NCBI GenBank assembly: GCA_905221605.1
Contig: CAJNDS010002353.1
Span: forward strand, 439,192 to 473,520
DNA: 34,329 nucleotides
Direction: 5' to 3'
From: Symbiodinium natans
Taxonomy: Eukaryota > Sar > Dinophyceae > Suessiales > Symbiodiniaceae
Positions within the stretch are counted from its first letter, which is position 1. Every line of letters begins with the position of its first letter. Below, piece by piece: positions 1 to 8,814 of the stretch. Position numbers and translations under genes: made by a program. The notes below the pieces were generated by a model. It saw only the letters and a program-made list of their open reading frames with translations. It had not been told where the DNA came from and ran no database searches.

Positions 1-64
1 GCTTATTCTGTAATTGTTCACCAGGTACTGCGAAAAAAACCCACAAAAACAAACAGAGGCCCAC

Positions 65-3000
65 CTTTTCGCAGGCGCTGATGGCGGCGTTGCACGTCAC
101 CAGCGTAGGCCGGAGCTGCCGGGAGCCCTGGCCAATGGGAGGGGTTAGAGGGTGTAGGGTTGTAGCGCTTAGGGTTAGAGAGTTTAGGGTTATGGCGACT
201 AGGATTAAGGCAAATCTGGGCTGCTGGGCTGTCGGTTCTCAACCGTTAAGTAAAATGCAGCGCCTTCTTCTGCAGGATACCCAAACAACACAACTTTAAA
301 CAACCCGCAACTGGTACTCTGTGTTTTTCGAGGGGCGGAGGGGGGGGGGGATCAATCGAGGGCTTTTAGGTTTGCTGGCTGAGGGAGGGTTCACCGGCCT
401 TGGGGTTTGTGGTATGTTGCATGGTGTCCCCCCCAAACTTTGGCAAGACTGGCTCGGCGTCTTCCGCCAGGGATTTAGTGTCTCGGGCCAGACTCCAACA
501 AAAACCCTAAACCGCAACTAAACCCGAAACCCTAACTAAACCCCAAACTCACACTTTTCCCCAAACCAGCACCCGAAACCAGAAACCCTAAATCATCACC
601 AAACCCGAAACCCAACGAAACACCCAACCAAGCCCTCAACCCTAATACCTACCCCAAGCCCTCAACCCTCACATAACCCCAAAAGGATGCGCTGTCAAGC
701 AGTCCAAGGCGCCGCGTCCCGGAGCAAGGCCAGGGCAGACTCCCACTCCGCGGCCTTTTCGCAAGCGCTGAGTGCGGCGTTCAGGGAGATCACGTCCTCG
801 CCACGAGGGTTTCTTTTGGGGGTTGGGGAGGCTTCAGGTTTTTTAAGGGTCTTTGGGGAGGATTGAGGTTTATAAGGGTCTTGGAGCTTCAGGGTTTGTT
901 GGCTTTTTTTTGGGGGGGGGGGGGGGGAAGGGGGGGGGGGGGGGGGAGGGGGGGGGGAGGGGGGGGGGAGGGGGGGGGGGATTTGAGTTTAGGGGTTTTT
1001 TTTAGGGTTTAGGGTTTAGGGTTAGGGTTTAGGGTTTAGGGTTTAGGGTTTAGGGTTTAGGGTTTAGGGTTTAGGGTTTAGGGTTTAGGGTTTAGGGTTT
1101 AGGGTTTAGGCTTTTTTTTTTGGGGGGGGTCTTTGAGGAGTCAGGGTTTAAGGCTCCCCAGGAGTCTTGGAGATTTCGTAAAGCTGCATCTCTTTGTCGA
1201 AGCCTTGCGCTGCGGTCTCTGCTACGTGCTGCGGCTTGGGGATGCGCGGTTGAACCCTAAACCCTAAACCCTAAACCCTAAACCCTTCAACAAGGGTTGA
1301 GAGGCTTTCTGGGGTTTAGGCTTTAGAGTTGCAAGTTGCCGAAATGACTGGACGCCTTCAGCCCTTAACAAAGACCCCAACAAAAACCTGTGAACCACCG
1401 CGCCCGCCCCCAAGCCCTGAACCCTCAACCCTAAACCCTAAACCCCAGACCCCTAAACCCTAAACCCCTACACCCCGAACCTCCCCCCCTGAACCCTGAA
1501 GCCTCAACACTAAACCCCAAACCCCAAACCCCAAACCCTAAACCCTATAAACCCTAAACCCTATAAACCCTAAACCCTAAACCCTAAACCCTAAACCCTA
1601 AACCCCAAGCCCTGAAGCCTCAGCTCCCCAATTCCGCCCCGCCGGTCCGCGCCGAGGCGGCGCCCGGCCATCTCCTCGAGGAGCTGGAGGGCCCTCTCCC
1701 ACTGCTCCTCCGGGAGGTTCGGTGGTCATATTACCCTAAACCCTAAACCCTAAACCCTAAACCCTGAACCCTAAACCCTAAACCCTCAACCCTACAGTAA
1801 TCTCCAGAAAGTCGGAACATGGTTTAAGGATGATTGGTGCTGAGATGCCCTTTAGTATATATACCTCTTGGGGTATGGGGATAAGGATGTTCCAACTTTT
1901 TGGAGTTTACCTGGTGTCTGGCGTACAGATATGAGGGTTGCCGAAATTAGAGGTACCCTTTTTGGGGGTCCCGTCAAGGGGATTCCATACTCTATTCTAT
2001 TTGGTGTATAAAAGGGGTACCCCTATGTTGGGAAGTACCCGTGGTTCATGGGTTCATGGGGATTATAGGAGAGGGCGTGGAGGGTTTATTAGGCCTAGAG
2101 GGTTTAGAGGGCCCTGGCGTTTATGGGGTTTACAGGGATTATGAAATTATGAGGCTTATGGATTTATGGGGTGTATTGAGTTGATGCGAGGGTTTATAGG
2201 GTTTGTACAGGGCTTATTCCTGAAACCGAAACCCGGTGCGTGGTCATTAGAGTTTGCTGTTGGCACCCGAAAATCACAACAGATTATTGGGTTTAGGGTT
2301 TGCGGTTATATAGTGCGCTGAAGCCTAAACCTCTTATCTGAGGTTTTGTCCCTCAGGATCAGGGACAGGCCTGTTGTAGAGTGGCGGATTGGTGGTACCC
2401 TAAACCCTAAACCCGCAAACCCTAAACCCTAAACCCTGAGCCCCCTTCTGCTCCCCGCGCTCGCAGGCGTGGAGGGCGGAGCTGTAGGAGACCAGGGTGG
2501 ACTGCAGGCCTGGGAAAACAGGTCTTCGAGTTTGAGGCTTTGGGCTTGGGGTGTCTTCCGGCTTACAGTTTAAGGCTTAAGTCTTCGAGTGCAGGTTTTC
2601 GGCTTAAGGCTTCAGCTTTAGGGTTTGCCTTTAGGTCATGAGGAGTAGAGAGGCCTTGGAGCTTTTCTTTTAGGGTCGAGGGCTTTTTGCTTGTAGGGTT
2701 GAGGTGGTTTATAAAGGGTTGGGGATGTACCAATACTTGAACCCCTAGAAGACCTCAAACCTCAAACCTCAAACCTCAAACCTCAAACCTCAAACCTCAA
2801 ACCTCAAACCTCAAACCTCAAACCTCAAACCAACCCTAAACCCTAAACCCTAAACCAAAACAACCTAGACCCTAAACCTAAACAACCCCAAACCCTATAT
2901 TAAAAACATTCTACAGAAACCCTGATACCTTAACCCCCCCCCCCTTATCACCCCGGAGAGGCCCTAGAAGACCTCAAACCTCAAACCTCAAACCAACCCT

Positions 3001-6000
3001 AAACCCTAAACCCGAAACCCTAAACCCTAAACCCTAAACCCTGAACCTTAAACCCCCCCCCATATCACCCCGGAGTCCTCGCTCCGGGACTTCGCGGAGC
3101 AGGGCCAACGCCCTCTGCCACTGAGAGCCCTTGGCGCAGGCCGCGATGCACGCGTTCCTTGGAGCTGCTGGGCTGGCCCTCTAGGGGGGGAATTTTAGGG
3201 TTTAGGGTTTAGGGTTTAGGGCTTAGGGCTTAGGGTTTAGGGTTTAGGGTTTAGGGTTTAGGGTTTAGGGTTTAGGGTTAGGGCCTGTGGCGATCAAAAT
3301 ATCTTAAGGGCCAACCCTAGACTGTTGGGTCGATGGTCTCTGTTCGGGTCTCTCTCTCTCGAGAGGGTGAGTCCGAAGTTCCTTGTGGCCTACAACTATA
3401 CTCCCCTTAGAACCTTAATAAAAGTAATATGTTTGATATCCTCTTGGGTTTTAAATAAACAAAAACACAAAATAAATCCCAAGAGGGATATAGACAAGTT
3501 GTCCAGGCTCGGGAGCAACCTACTTGGAGGTCCATGGGTACTTATAACCCCAAGTACAAGTCTACTTCTAACCTACTTAGAGGATTTGGGGGGGAGGGGC
3601 TAAAAAGGTTGGGGTCATATGTACCCATGAAGCCCCACGTAGGACTGCTTCGTTTAAAGGGCATAAATTATCAAGGCCGGTGGCGTCTTTATCTGTTTCC
3701 CGTATGCCTGGATATACCCCCTGAAAAACCCCAACAAGAACCCCGAATATAACGCCCCTATAAAAACGAAGCCCTACTTAGAGAGCCCATACAAGGCATA
3801 AATGCTGGTGTATACTGGCAGATATGTTGGCTCCTACATGGCAGTTCTTCTGGCCTACGGGCTGTGAGCGCTTAATAGCCCGGTGACCATATCATAACAA
3901 GGGTTCCCTTTCTTGGGGGTTGGTACTTTTAAAGGGAACCTCGAACACCAAAACAAATTATGGGGTTGTCAAGTTCCTCCAAACTTGAACCCAGGAATCA
4001 GGGGTTTTAGCAAAAAAACCTAAGCCCTCAACCCTAAATCCTAAACCTCCAAACTTGAACCCGGGGATCAGGGTGATCACATCCGGGAACAGCCATCGGG
4101 GACGCATGCTGCCCAAGAGGTGCAAGGCCGTCGCCCACTGGCCGCACCTGGGCCCAAGAGTAACAGAAAGAATAAGAAAGGGTGCCCCTTTTGGTTTGAA
4201 GGGGCTAGAACAGGAACCTAGACAAAAAAAAGAGAGAATGAGGGCCTACTCTGGGTCCTAGGCTTTTAGCTCAAAGGCCTACAAACCCCCAAAAAAAATA
4301 AGGGCCTGCTCTGAGTCCTAGGCGCTTCTCGCAGGAGCTGATGACCGCATTGCAGGTCACCACAGTCGGTTGCAGCTGCTGGTCACAAAGCTCCCCTAGC
4401 CTATGCTGAACTTGGAACCCTAGCAAAGATTGAAGTTTCAGCTGTTCCTTAGGAATTAGAGTACCCAAAAACTAAACTTGATTCCCAAGAATCCCTAAGT
4501 AGCAAGCAGAGGGCAAGCTGCCACTGCTCGCCCTTCTCGCAGGCGCTGACGCCGGCGTTGTAGGCCACGACGGACGGCTGCAGAAGGGCCTCGCCAAGCT
4601 GCGAGAGCAGGAGCAGCGCCTCCTGGAGGGGTTTCTGCGAAAAAAATTCGGGGTCCCCCCATCACTCATTCCCCCCCCTTTTCCTCCCCCCTTTTCTCCT
4701 GTAGCCCCCAAATATAGCAGATACACACAGGATCACCTTTAAGGAGGATCCTACAAGTAGGGATCCCCTCAGCCCCCTCCCCCTAATCTGCGGAAACCCG
4801 TCCTGCCACAAAGCCTGCTTCTCGCATGTGCTGATGGCCGAGCCGTAGGTGACCACCGAGGGCCGGAGCTCCAGCGAGGCCAGGTCCCCGAAGGCCAGGA
4901 GCAGGGCGCGCTGCCACTGCGAAACTCTTCCGGCGGCGCTGGCCGTGGCGTTGAAGGTGATGACGTCGCGCTCAAGGCCGCTCTCCTGCAGCGAATCCCA
5001 TATCGGGGGGGGTCCTTAACACCTCAACCAGCCGAATGGAGCACTAATTAACTTTCAAGTGACGGAGGCCTGTGCGCTTCGACTGCCAAGGTTGGGTGGC
5101 GGCTCTCGCCCGACGATGCGCACTTCACATCTGATTCTCATGTGCCGACGTATGCCGGCAACCGAGCGTGCTAACGCGACGCTGCAACAGGAAAGCAAGA
5201 CATCATGGCCCTAAACCCTAAACCCTAAACGCTAAACCCCAAACCCCAAACCCTAAACCCTAAACCCTAAACACCCTAAACCCTAAACCCTAAACCCTGC
5301 CACCTGCAGGCTTGGATTGGGAACTGAGCTGATGGCAGGCGCTTGAAACCGAAATGGAAGCTTCGCTGCGGGGCCAGCTTGGCAGGGTTTAGGGTTTAGG
5401 GTTTAGGGTGGTTAGGGTTTAGGGTGTTTAGGGGTTAGGGTTTAGGGTTTAAGGTGTTTCGCCATGATGTGTTGCTTGCCTGTTGCTCCTATCACCAGCC
5501 CTACAGGCCCAAAAGCACCCTAACGACCTCTCTACGACCCGGAAGCCCGAAACCCCCTAGGCCCCGCAGCCCCTGCTCAGGGTTTAGGGCTCAGGGATGT
5601 TCAGGGCTACAACCCCTAAACCCTAAACCCTAAACCCTCTCCTGCACTTTGCCACATCCACGCAACGCCAGCTGCCACTGCTCCGCCTTGTCGTAGGCAC
5701 TCAGGGAGGCGTTGTAGGAGATCAGCCTCGGCTTTACGGGTTCTTCTGGTCTCTTAGGGCGTTTTCCTGAGCCTGAACCGACCCACCTTAAGCCCCCCAA
5801 AAACCCTCAAGCCATAAACCTTCTAAATCCTAAGCCTCTCCCCCCCCCGCCCCCCCCAATCACCCAAAACACTAGAAAAAGAAACTGTCTGGTGCACCAC
5901 CCCCTCAACCCTACGAGACCCCAACCTAAATCTTAAACCCGAAACCCCCAAACCCTCTAAACCCTAAACCCTAAACCCTAAACCCCAAACCCTAAACCCC

Positions 6001-7453
6001 AAACCCCACCCCCCAAACCCCAATGTTGCGACGCCGCGTGACGTGGGCCGCAGGCCGCGGCGCGGCGTGCAGTTTAAGAGGCCCAGCCTTGGAGCTTGGA
6101 GGGCTTTTGAGGGCTTCTGAGGGTTTAGAGGGTTTAGAGGGTTTAGAGGGTTTAGAGGGTTTAGAGGGTTTAGAGGGTTTAGAGGGGTTAGAGGGTTTAG
6201 AGGGTTTAGAGGGTTTAGAGGGTTTAGAGGGTTTAGAGGGTTTAGAGGGTTTAGAGGGTTTAGAGGGTTTAGAGGGTTTAGAGGGTTTAGAGGGTTTAGA
6301 GGGTTTAGAGGGTTTAGGGTTTAGGATTTAGGGTTTAGGGTTTTTGGGTTTTAGGGTTCAGGGTTTAGGGTTTCGGGTTTAGGGTTTAGGCTTCAGAGTG
6401 TCGGGTTTTAGCGTTTAGGGTTTAAGGTTTTGGGTTTAGGGTGAGTTTCGGGTTTTAGGGTTTAGGGCTTTAGGGTTGAGGGGTTTAAGGGTTGAGGGGG
6501 GGTTTGGAGTTTAGGTCTCTCGCGGCGCCTAACATCGCGTGTACCGGGTTTAGGGTTTGTCGGGTTTTGTAGTGTTTTTTCGGGCTTGTGGGGTTTGCAG
6601 GGCTTGTAGGGCTCTTATTAGAGTTTATAGGGTTCGTCGTCTCTAGGCTTTGGGGGACAAAAGCTTGCTGGACTGAGGCCAAGCAACGCCCCTTCCCATT
6701 CCGCAGACTTCTCGCAGGCGCTGATGGCCCTGTTCACGTCGACGACATCCGCTTGAAGACCCGCATGCCTCGGGGTCGTTTAAAGGCAACGCAGGGTTTA
6801 TGGTTTATAGGGTTTAGGATTTGGGGTTGAGGGTTTAGGGTTTACAGGGTTTGGGGGTTTCGGGTTTATAGGGTCTTGGGTTTGAAGGACACAGGGTACC
6901 ACAGGGAAACCAGGAGTCTGTCCACACTACCATCCGAGCCAGAGTTCGATGGCCTTCTTGCCAACATTCCCTGCAAAGGCTTGATAACACACCGCCAAGA
7001 AGAAAGCCTCAAGCATGAACCGCCTATCAAAAGGCAGCAACGCTACCGCAAAAAAAGATGGGTGTCTCTTTCTATGCATACGCACATAGAACTGGCAAAA
7101 ACGATGAGCGTACATGAAACCCAACTCTTCGAAAAGGGTACCCCAAACCCTAAAACCCATCCCCACAAGACAAGTAGAGTGAGCCCAAAAAAACAAAAAC
7201 CTAAACAAAAAAAAACTAAAACCCCTCCAACAACCCTTCAAAAAACCAAAAAAACTAAACACCCTCCAACCTCTAAAACACCCTTACGAAAAAAATGACC
7301 CTTAAAACCCTTAAGGAAAGCACCCTTAAAAAAAAACAAAAACATCACCCTTAAAACCCTTAAGGAAAGCACCCTAAAAGCCCGCCTCAAGGCCGCGCAG
7401 CTGTGGACGGAGTCGGCCCAAGGGCTCGGCGGAGCGACCGTGCGCCGCGACAT
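65..7453 (-). CDS. PPR-repeat protein gene, 13 exons seen, 3' end beyond window
   Basis: Exons in transcript order: 7386-7453, 6685-6768, 6049-6087, 5642-5726, 4803-4985, 4504-4622, 4326-4400, 4070-4147, 3078-3157, 2454-2509, 1648-1707, 713-796, 65-127. They total 1074 nt (358 codons) and phases agree at every junction. The product is a chain of pentatricopeptide repeats starting VVDVN, LISYN, VITFN, VVTYG, VVAYN, VVTCN, VITLN, LVSYS, VISLN and LVTCN, most carrying an SACEK-like turn and a QW-x-ALxLL helix. Complete repeats measure 34, 35 or 36 residues once spliced, which independently supports the junctions. PPR proteins bind RNA and usually act in organelle transcript processing; no targeting signal is clear here. 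The start ATG at 7451-7453 is the first Met of an open exon (MSRRTVAPPSPW) and is a choice, not proof; further upstream exons are possible. The last exon ends at CEK with GTGG following. Introns are largely telomeric repeats. Confidence 0.88.
908..980 (+). repeat. Poly-G tract
   Basis: About 70 bases are almost pure G, broken only by single or double A, just before a TTTAGGG array. It could form G-quadruplexes and is prone to assembly error. Confidence 0.9.
1003..1108 (+). repeat. TTTAGGG array in a PPR intron
   Basis: About 14 consecutive TTTAGGG units follow the poly-G tract. In the sense (minus) strand of the PPR gene this is CCCTAAA, placed on the acceptor side of the intron before exon 713-796. 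Confidence 0.9.
1425..1612 (-). repeat. CCCTAAA array in a PPR intron, donor side
   Basis: Degenerate CCCTAAA units end about 35 bases before the donor of exon 1648-1707 (plus-strand coordinates). In the sense strand it is TTTAGGG. With 1003-1108 it makes the two inverted arms of one intron. A short block is also at 1253-1286. Confidence 0.85.
1733..1797 (-). repeat. CCCTAAA array near an acceptor
   Basis: About nine units lie 25 bases upstream, in the sense direction, of exon 1648-1707. Here the array is in TTTAGGG sense on the acceptor side, an exception to the usual arm orientation. Confidence 0.85.
1952..2040. repeat. GGTACC dispersed repeat, copy A
   Basis: It starts GGTACCCTTTTTGGGGGTCC and later has TATAAAAGGGGTACCCC. 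It aligns over its length with copy B at 13852-13932. It sits in the PPR intron between 2454 and 1707. Conceptual translations of both copies share GIPLKGF-like and RGTPI-like residues, but neither frame is credible as a gene. Confidence 0.65.
2752..3055 (-). repeat. CCTCAAA and CCCTAAA arrays
   Basis: Eleven exact CCTCAAA units (2752-2828) are followed by CCCTAAA units, then a second short CCTCAAA block (2974-2994) and more CCCTAAA up to 3055, just inside the donor of exon 3078-3157. The 11-mer block is a homogenised telomere-variant satellite. Confidence 0.85.
3194..3281 (+). repeat. TTTAGGG array next to PPR exon 3078-3157
   Basis: About twelve units with a GCTTAGG variant pair begin 37 bases upstream, in the sense direction, of the acceptor. 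In the sense strand it is CCCTAAA. Confidence 0.9.
3435..3491. repeat. Hairpin in a PPR intron
   Basis: GATATCCTCTTGGGTTTTAA and AAATCCCAAGAGGGATAT are imperfect inverted repeats around an A-rich loop. Possibly a small MITE relic. Confidence 0.6.
3531..3630. mobile_element. MITE-like inverted-repeat element in a PPR intron
   Basis: CCATGGGTACTTATAACCCC at 3532 pairs with TTGGGGTCATATGTACCCATG at 3609-3629 with about four mismatches, giving a 100-bp unit. It is non-coding. Confidence 0.65.
3866..3946. repeat. Dispersed repeat C, copy 1
   Basis: GCGCTTAATAGCCCGGTGAC, then CATAACAAGGGTTCC and GGGAACCTCGAAC, align with 17466-17530. It is intronic in the PPR gene. Confidence 0.55.
4172..4262. 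repeat. Dispersed repeat D, copy without telomeric array
   Basis: AAGGGTGCCCCTTTTGGTTT continues GAAGGGGCTAG, then after an A-rich link GAGGGCCTACTCTGGGTCCT. It aligns with 8344-8478 except that the latter carries a CCCTAAA array at the link. A partial third copy of the last 25 bases is at 4298-4323, ending on the donor of exon 4326-4400. Confidence 0.65.
5181..5489. mobile_element. 309-bp fold-back unit with telomeric-repeat arms
   Basis: Outer arms 5181-5209 (GCTGCAACAGGAAAGCAAGA and on) and 5461-5489 (GCCATGATGTGTTGCTTGCC and on) are inverted repeats matching at about 25 of 29 bases. Inside them are a CCCTAAA array (5210-5302) and a TTTAGGG array (5380-5460). The innermost TAAACCCTGCCA/TGGCAGGGTTTA pair flanks a 77-base loop. 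It lies in the intron between exons 5642-5726 and 4803-4985 of the PPR gene. Splice phases are satisfied without it, although its loop has an open minus frame. Confidence 0.7.
5608..6022 (-). repeat. CCCTAAA arrays around PPR exon 5642-5726
   Basis: Units at 5608-5638 touch the donor of exon 5642-5726, whose intron begins GAGAGGGTTTAGGG in the sense strand. Units at 5947-6022 lie just inside the donor of exon 6049-6087. Confidence 0.85.
6116..6320 (+). repeat. TTTAGAGGG 9-bp minisatellite
   Basis: About 22 nearly perfect units of a telomere-like 9-mer sit immediately upstream, in the sense direction, of PPR exon 6049-6087. A degenerate TTTAGGG tail runs to about 6480. A plus-strand frame reading Gly-Leu-Glu repeats here is an artefact of the 9-bp period. 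Confidence 0.92.
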
Positions 7454-7499
7454 CGGCTGAGGGCTCTGAGCTCAGGGGGCTATTAGGGGCTTAGGGGCT

Positions 7500-7580
7500 T
7501 AGGGGTTAGGGGTTTAGGGTTTAGGGTTTTGGGTTTAGGGTTTAGGGTTTAGGATTTAGGGTTCAGGGCTTAGGGTTTAG
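7500..7580 (+). repeat. TTTAGGG array upstream of the PPR start exon
   Basis: Units of TTTAGGG, GCTTAGG and related variants begin about 45 bases beyond the proposed ATG. They may be in the 5' leader or an intron. Confidence 0.8.
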
Positions 7581-7982
7581 GTTTGAAGGTTTGTTTTGAG
7601 GGTTTGGGGGTCTTAGGGATTAGAGTTTATAGGTGGAGGCCTGAGGCTTTTGGGGGTTTTGGGGAGCTTTTTAATACTTTCGGGTTGCTTTGGCGGGCTC
7701 TCTGATGAAAGAGGGCTTCTTCTTGTGTAGGGTCGCGTGTGGGCTCCAAATTTCGTGCTCAGGGTCCCTAAACCCTAAACCACAAACCGCTTTAGGGATT
7801 CCTTGGCGTCGGCTTGCTGTGAGCGGGCGGCTGCGCAAGTACACATATTTTGGTGAAACAGGAGGTCGACATTGCAGGCTTAGGGTTCAGGGTTTAGGGC
7901 TTGGGGTTTAGGGCTTCGGGCTTCGGGCTTCGGGATTTCGGAAGGGTTGAAGTCCAGAAGCTTGCTTAACTTAAAGAGCGGT

Positions 7983-8134
7983 TTAGGGTTTAGGGTTTAG
8001 GGTTCAGGGTGCAGGGTTCAGGGTTCAGGGTTTAGGGTTCAGGGTTTAGGGTTTAGGGTTTAGGGTTTAGGGTTTAGGGTTTAGGGTTTAGGGTTTAGGG
8101 TTTAGGGTTTAGGGTTTAGGGTTTAGGGTTTAGG
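7983..8134 (+). repeat. TTTAGGG array
   Basis: More than twenty units, the first few with a GTTCAGG variant, the rest perfect. Confidence 0.92.
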
Positions 8135-8343
8135 GTATTGCAATGACAGTGAAAAGCTTGACCCTAGTAGTGTTTGCAATGATCCTGTGTTTTTTTGGCT
8201 GATGCCAGTCGTCAGGGTTGATGACGACTTAGGAGCACGAGCCGGCGCAAAAGACAAGGAGGAATCACTGCCCAGTCTGGGAAAACACCCAGAGGCTGCA
8301 AAGAAGAAATCCTACCAGCCCCAGGAGTCACCTAGCAATAAAA

Positions 8344-8478
8344 AAGGGTACCCTTTTTGGTTTAAAGGGGCTTATAGGGACCCTAAACCCTAAACCCAAA
8401 ACCCTAAACCCTAAACCCTGAACCCTAAACCCTAAACCCAAAAAGAAGGGGAATCAAAGCCTACTCCGGGTCCTAGCC
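8344..8478. repeat. Dispersed repeat D, copy split by a CCCTAAA array
   Basis: AAGGGTACCCTTTTTGGTTT continues AAAGGGGCTTATAGGGA, then (CCCTAAA)n at about 8380-8438, then AAAAAGAAGGGGAATCAAAG and CCTACTCCGGGTCCTAG. Without the array it matches 4172-4262. Confidence 0.65.
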
Positions 8479-8651
8479 TGCTTTCCACTCCGCTCGTTTT
8501 CTTTCCTGGCCTCCGTTCGGTAAACGCTACCTAGGCCCTAAGCTGCCCTAAACCCTGAACCTCTAAAGCCCACATCCCCTTGTAGCCTGGAGCCCTAAAA
8601 CCCTAAGCCCCAAACCAACGAGGATAGAGCCCCAGAGCTCAGGGCTGAGGG

Positions 8652-8790
8652 GTTTAGGGTTTAGGGTTTAGGGTTTATGGTTTAGGGTTTAGGGTTTAGG
8701 GCTTGGGGTTTAGGGTTTAGGGTTTAGGGTTTAGGGTTTAGGGTTTAGGGTTTAGGGTTTAGGGTTTAGGGTTTATAGGGTTTAGGGTTT
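8652..8790 (+). repeat. TTTAGGG array downstream of the M14 stop
   Basis: About twenty units end 25 bases beyond the M14 stop codon in the sense direction, so they would form part of its 3' untranslated region or flank. Confidence 0.9.
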
Positions 8791-8814
8791 AGCGAATGAG
8801 GGCTTGGGGGTGCC

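Larger units (their letters stand above)
7454..8814. other. Interval between the PPR and M14 genes
   Basis: It holds TTTAGGG arrays (7500-7580, 7983-8134, 8652-8790), a CTTCGGG variant block (7914-7935), repeat D (8344-8478) and unique islands at about 7600-7860 and 8135-8343. The second island has a plus-strand open frame (MPVVRVDDDLGARAG and on) that I cannot identify and do not call as a gene. No promoter motif was recognised. Confidence 0.6.

Noticed and set aside
1160-1245. Minus-strand open island PQHVAETAAQGFDKEM as an extra PPR-gene exon
   Set aside because: The PPR repeat and phase close perfectly between exons 1648-1707 and 713-796 without it, and its flanking arrays have the reverse arrangement of true exons.
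3325-3752. Plus-strand frames of 92 and 72 residues
   Set aside because: They run through MITE-like inverted repeats inside a PPR intron and have no recognisable protein features.
6023-6331. Plus-strand frame with about 20 Gly-Leu-Glu repeats
   Set aside because: It is the 9-bp TTTAGAGGG minisatellite read in frame, and the minus strand here is a PPR exon (6049-6087) and its intron.
7380-7465. Plus-strand exon reading ARLKAAQLWTESAQGL then TGA
   Set aside because: The minus frame completes a 35-residue PPR repeat exactly with the next exon, which is far stronger evidence.
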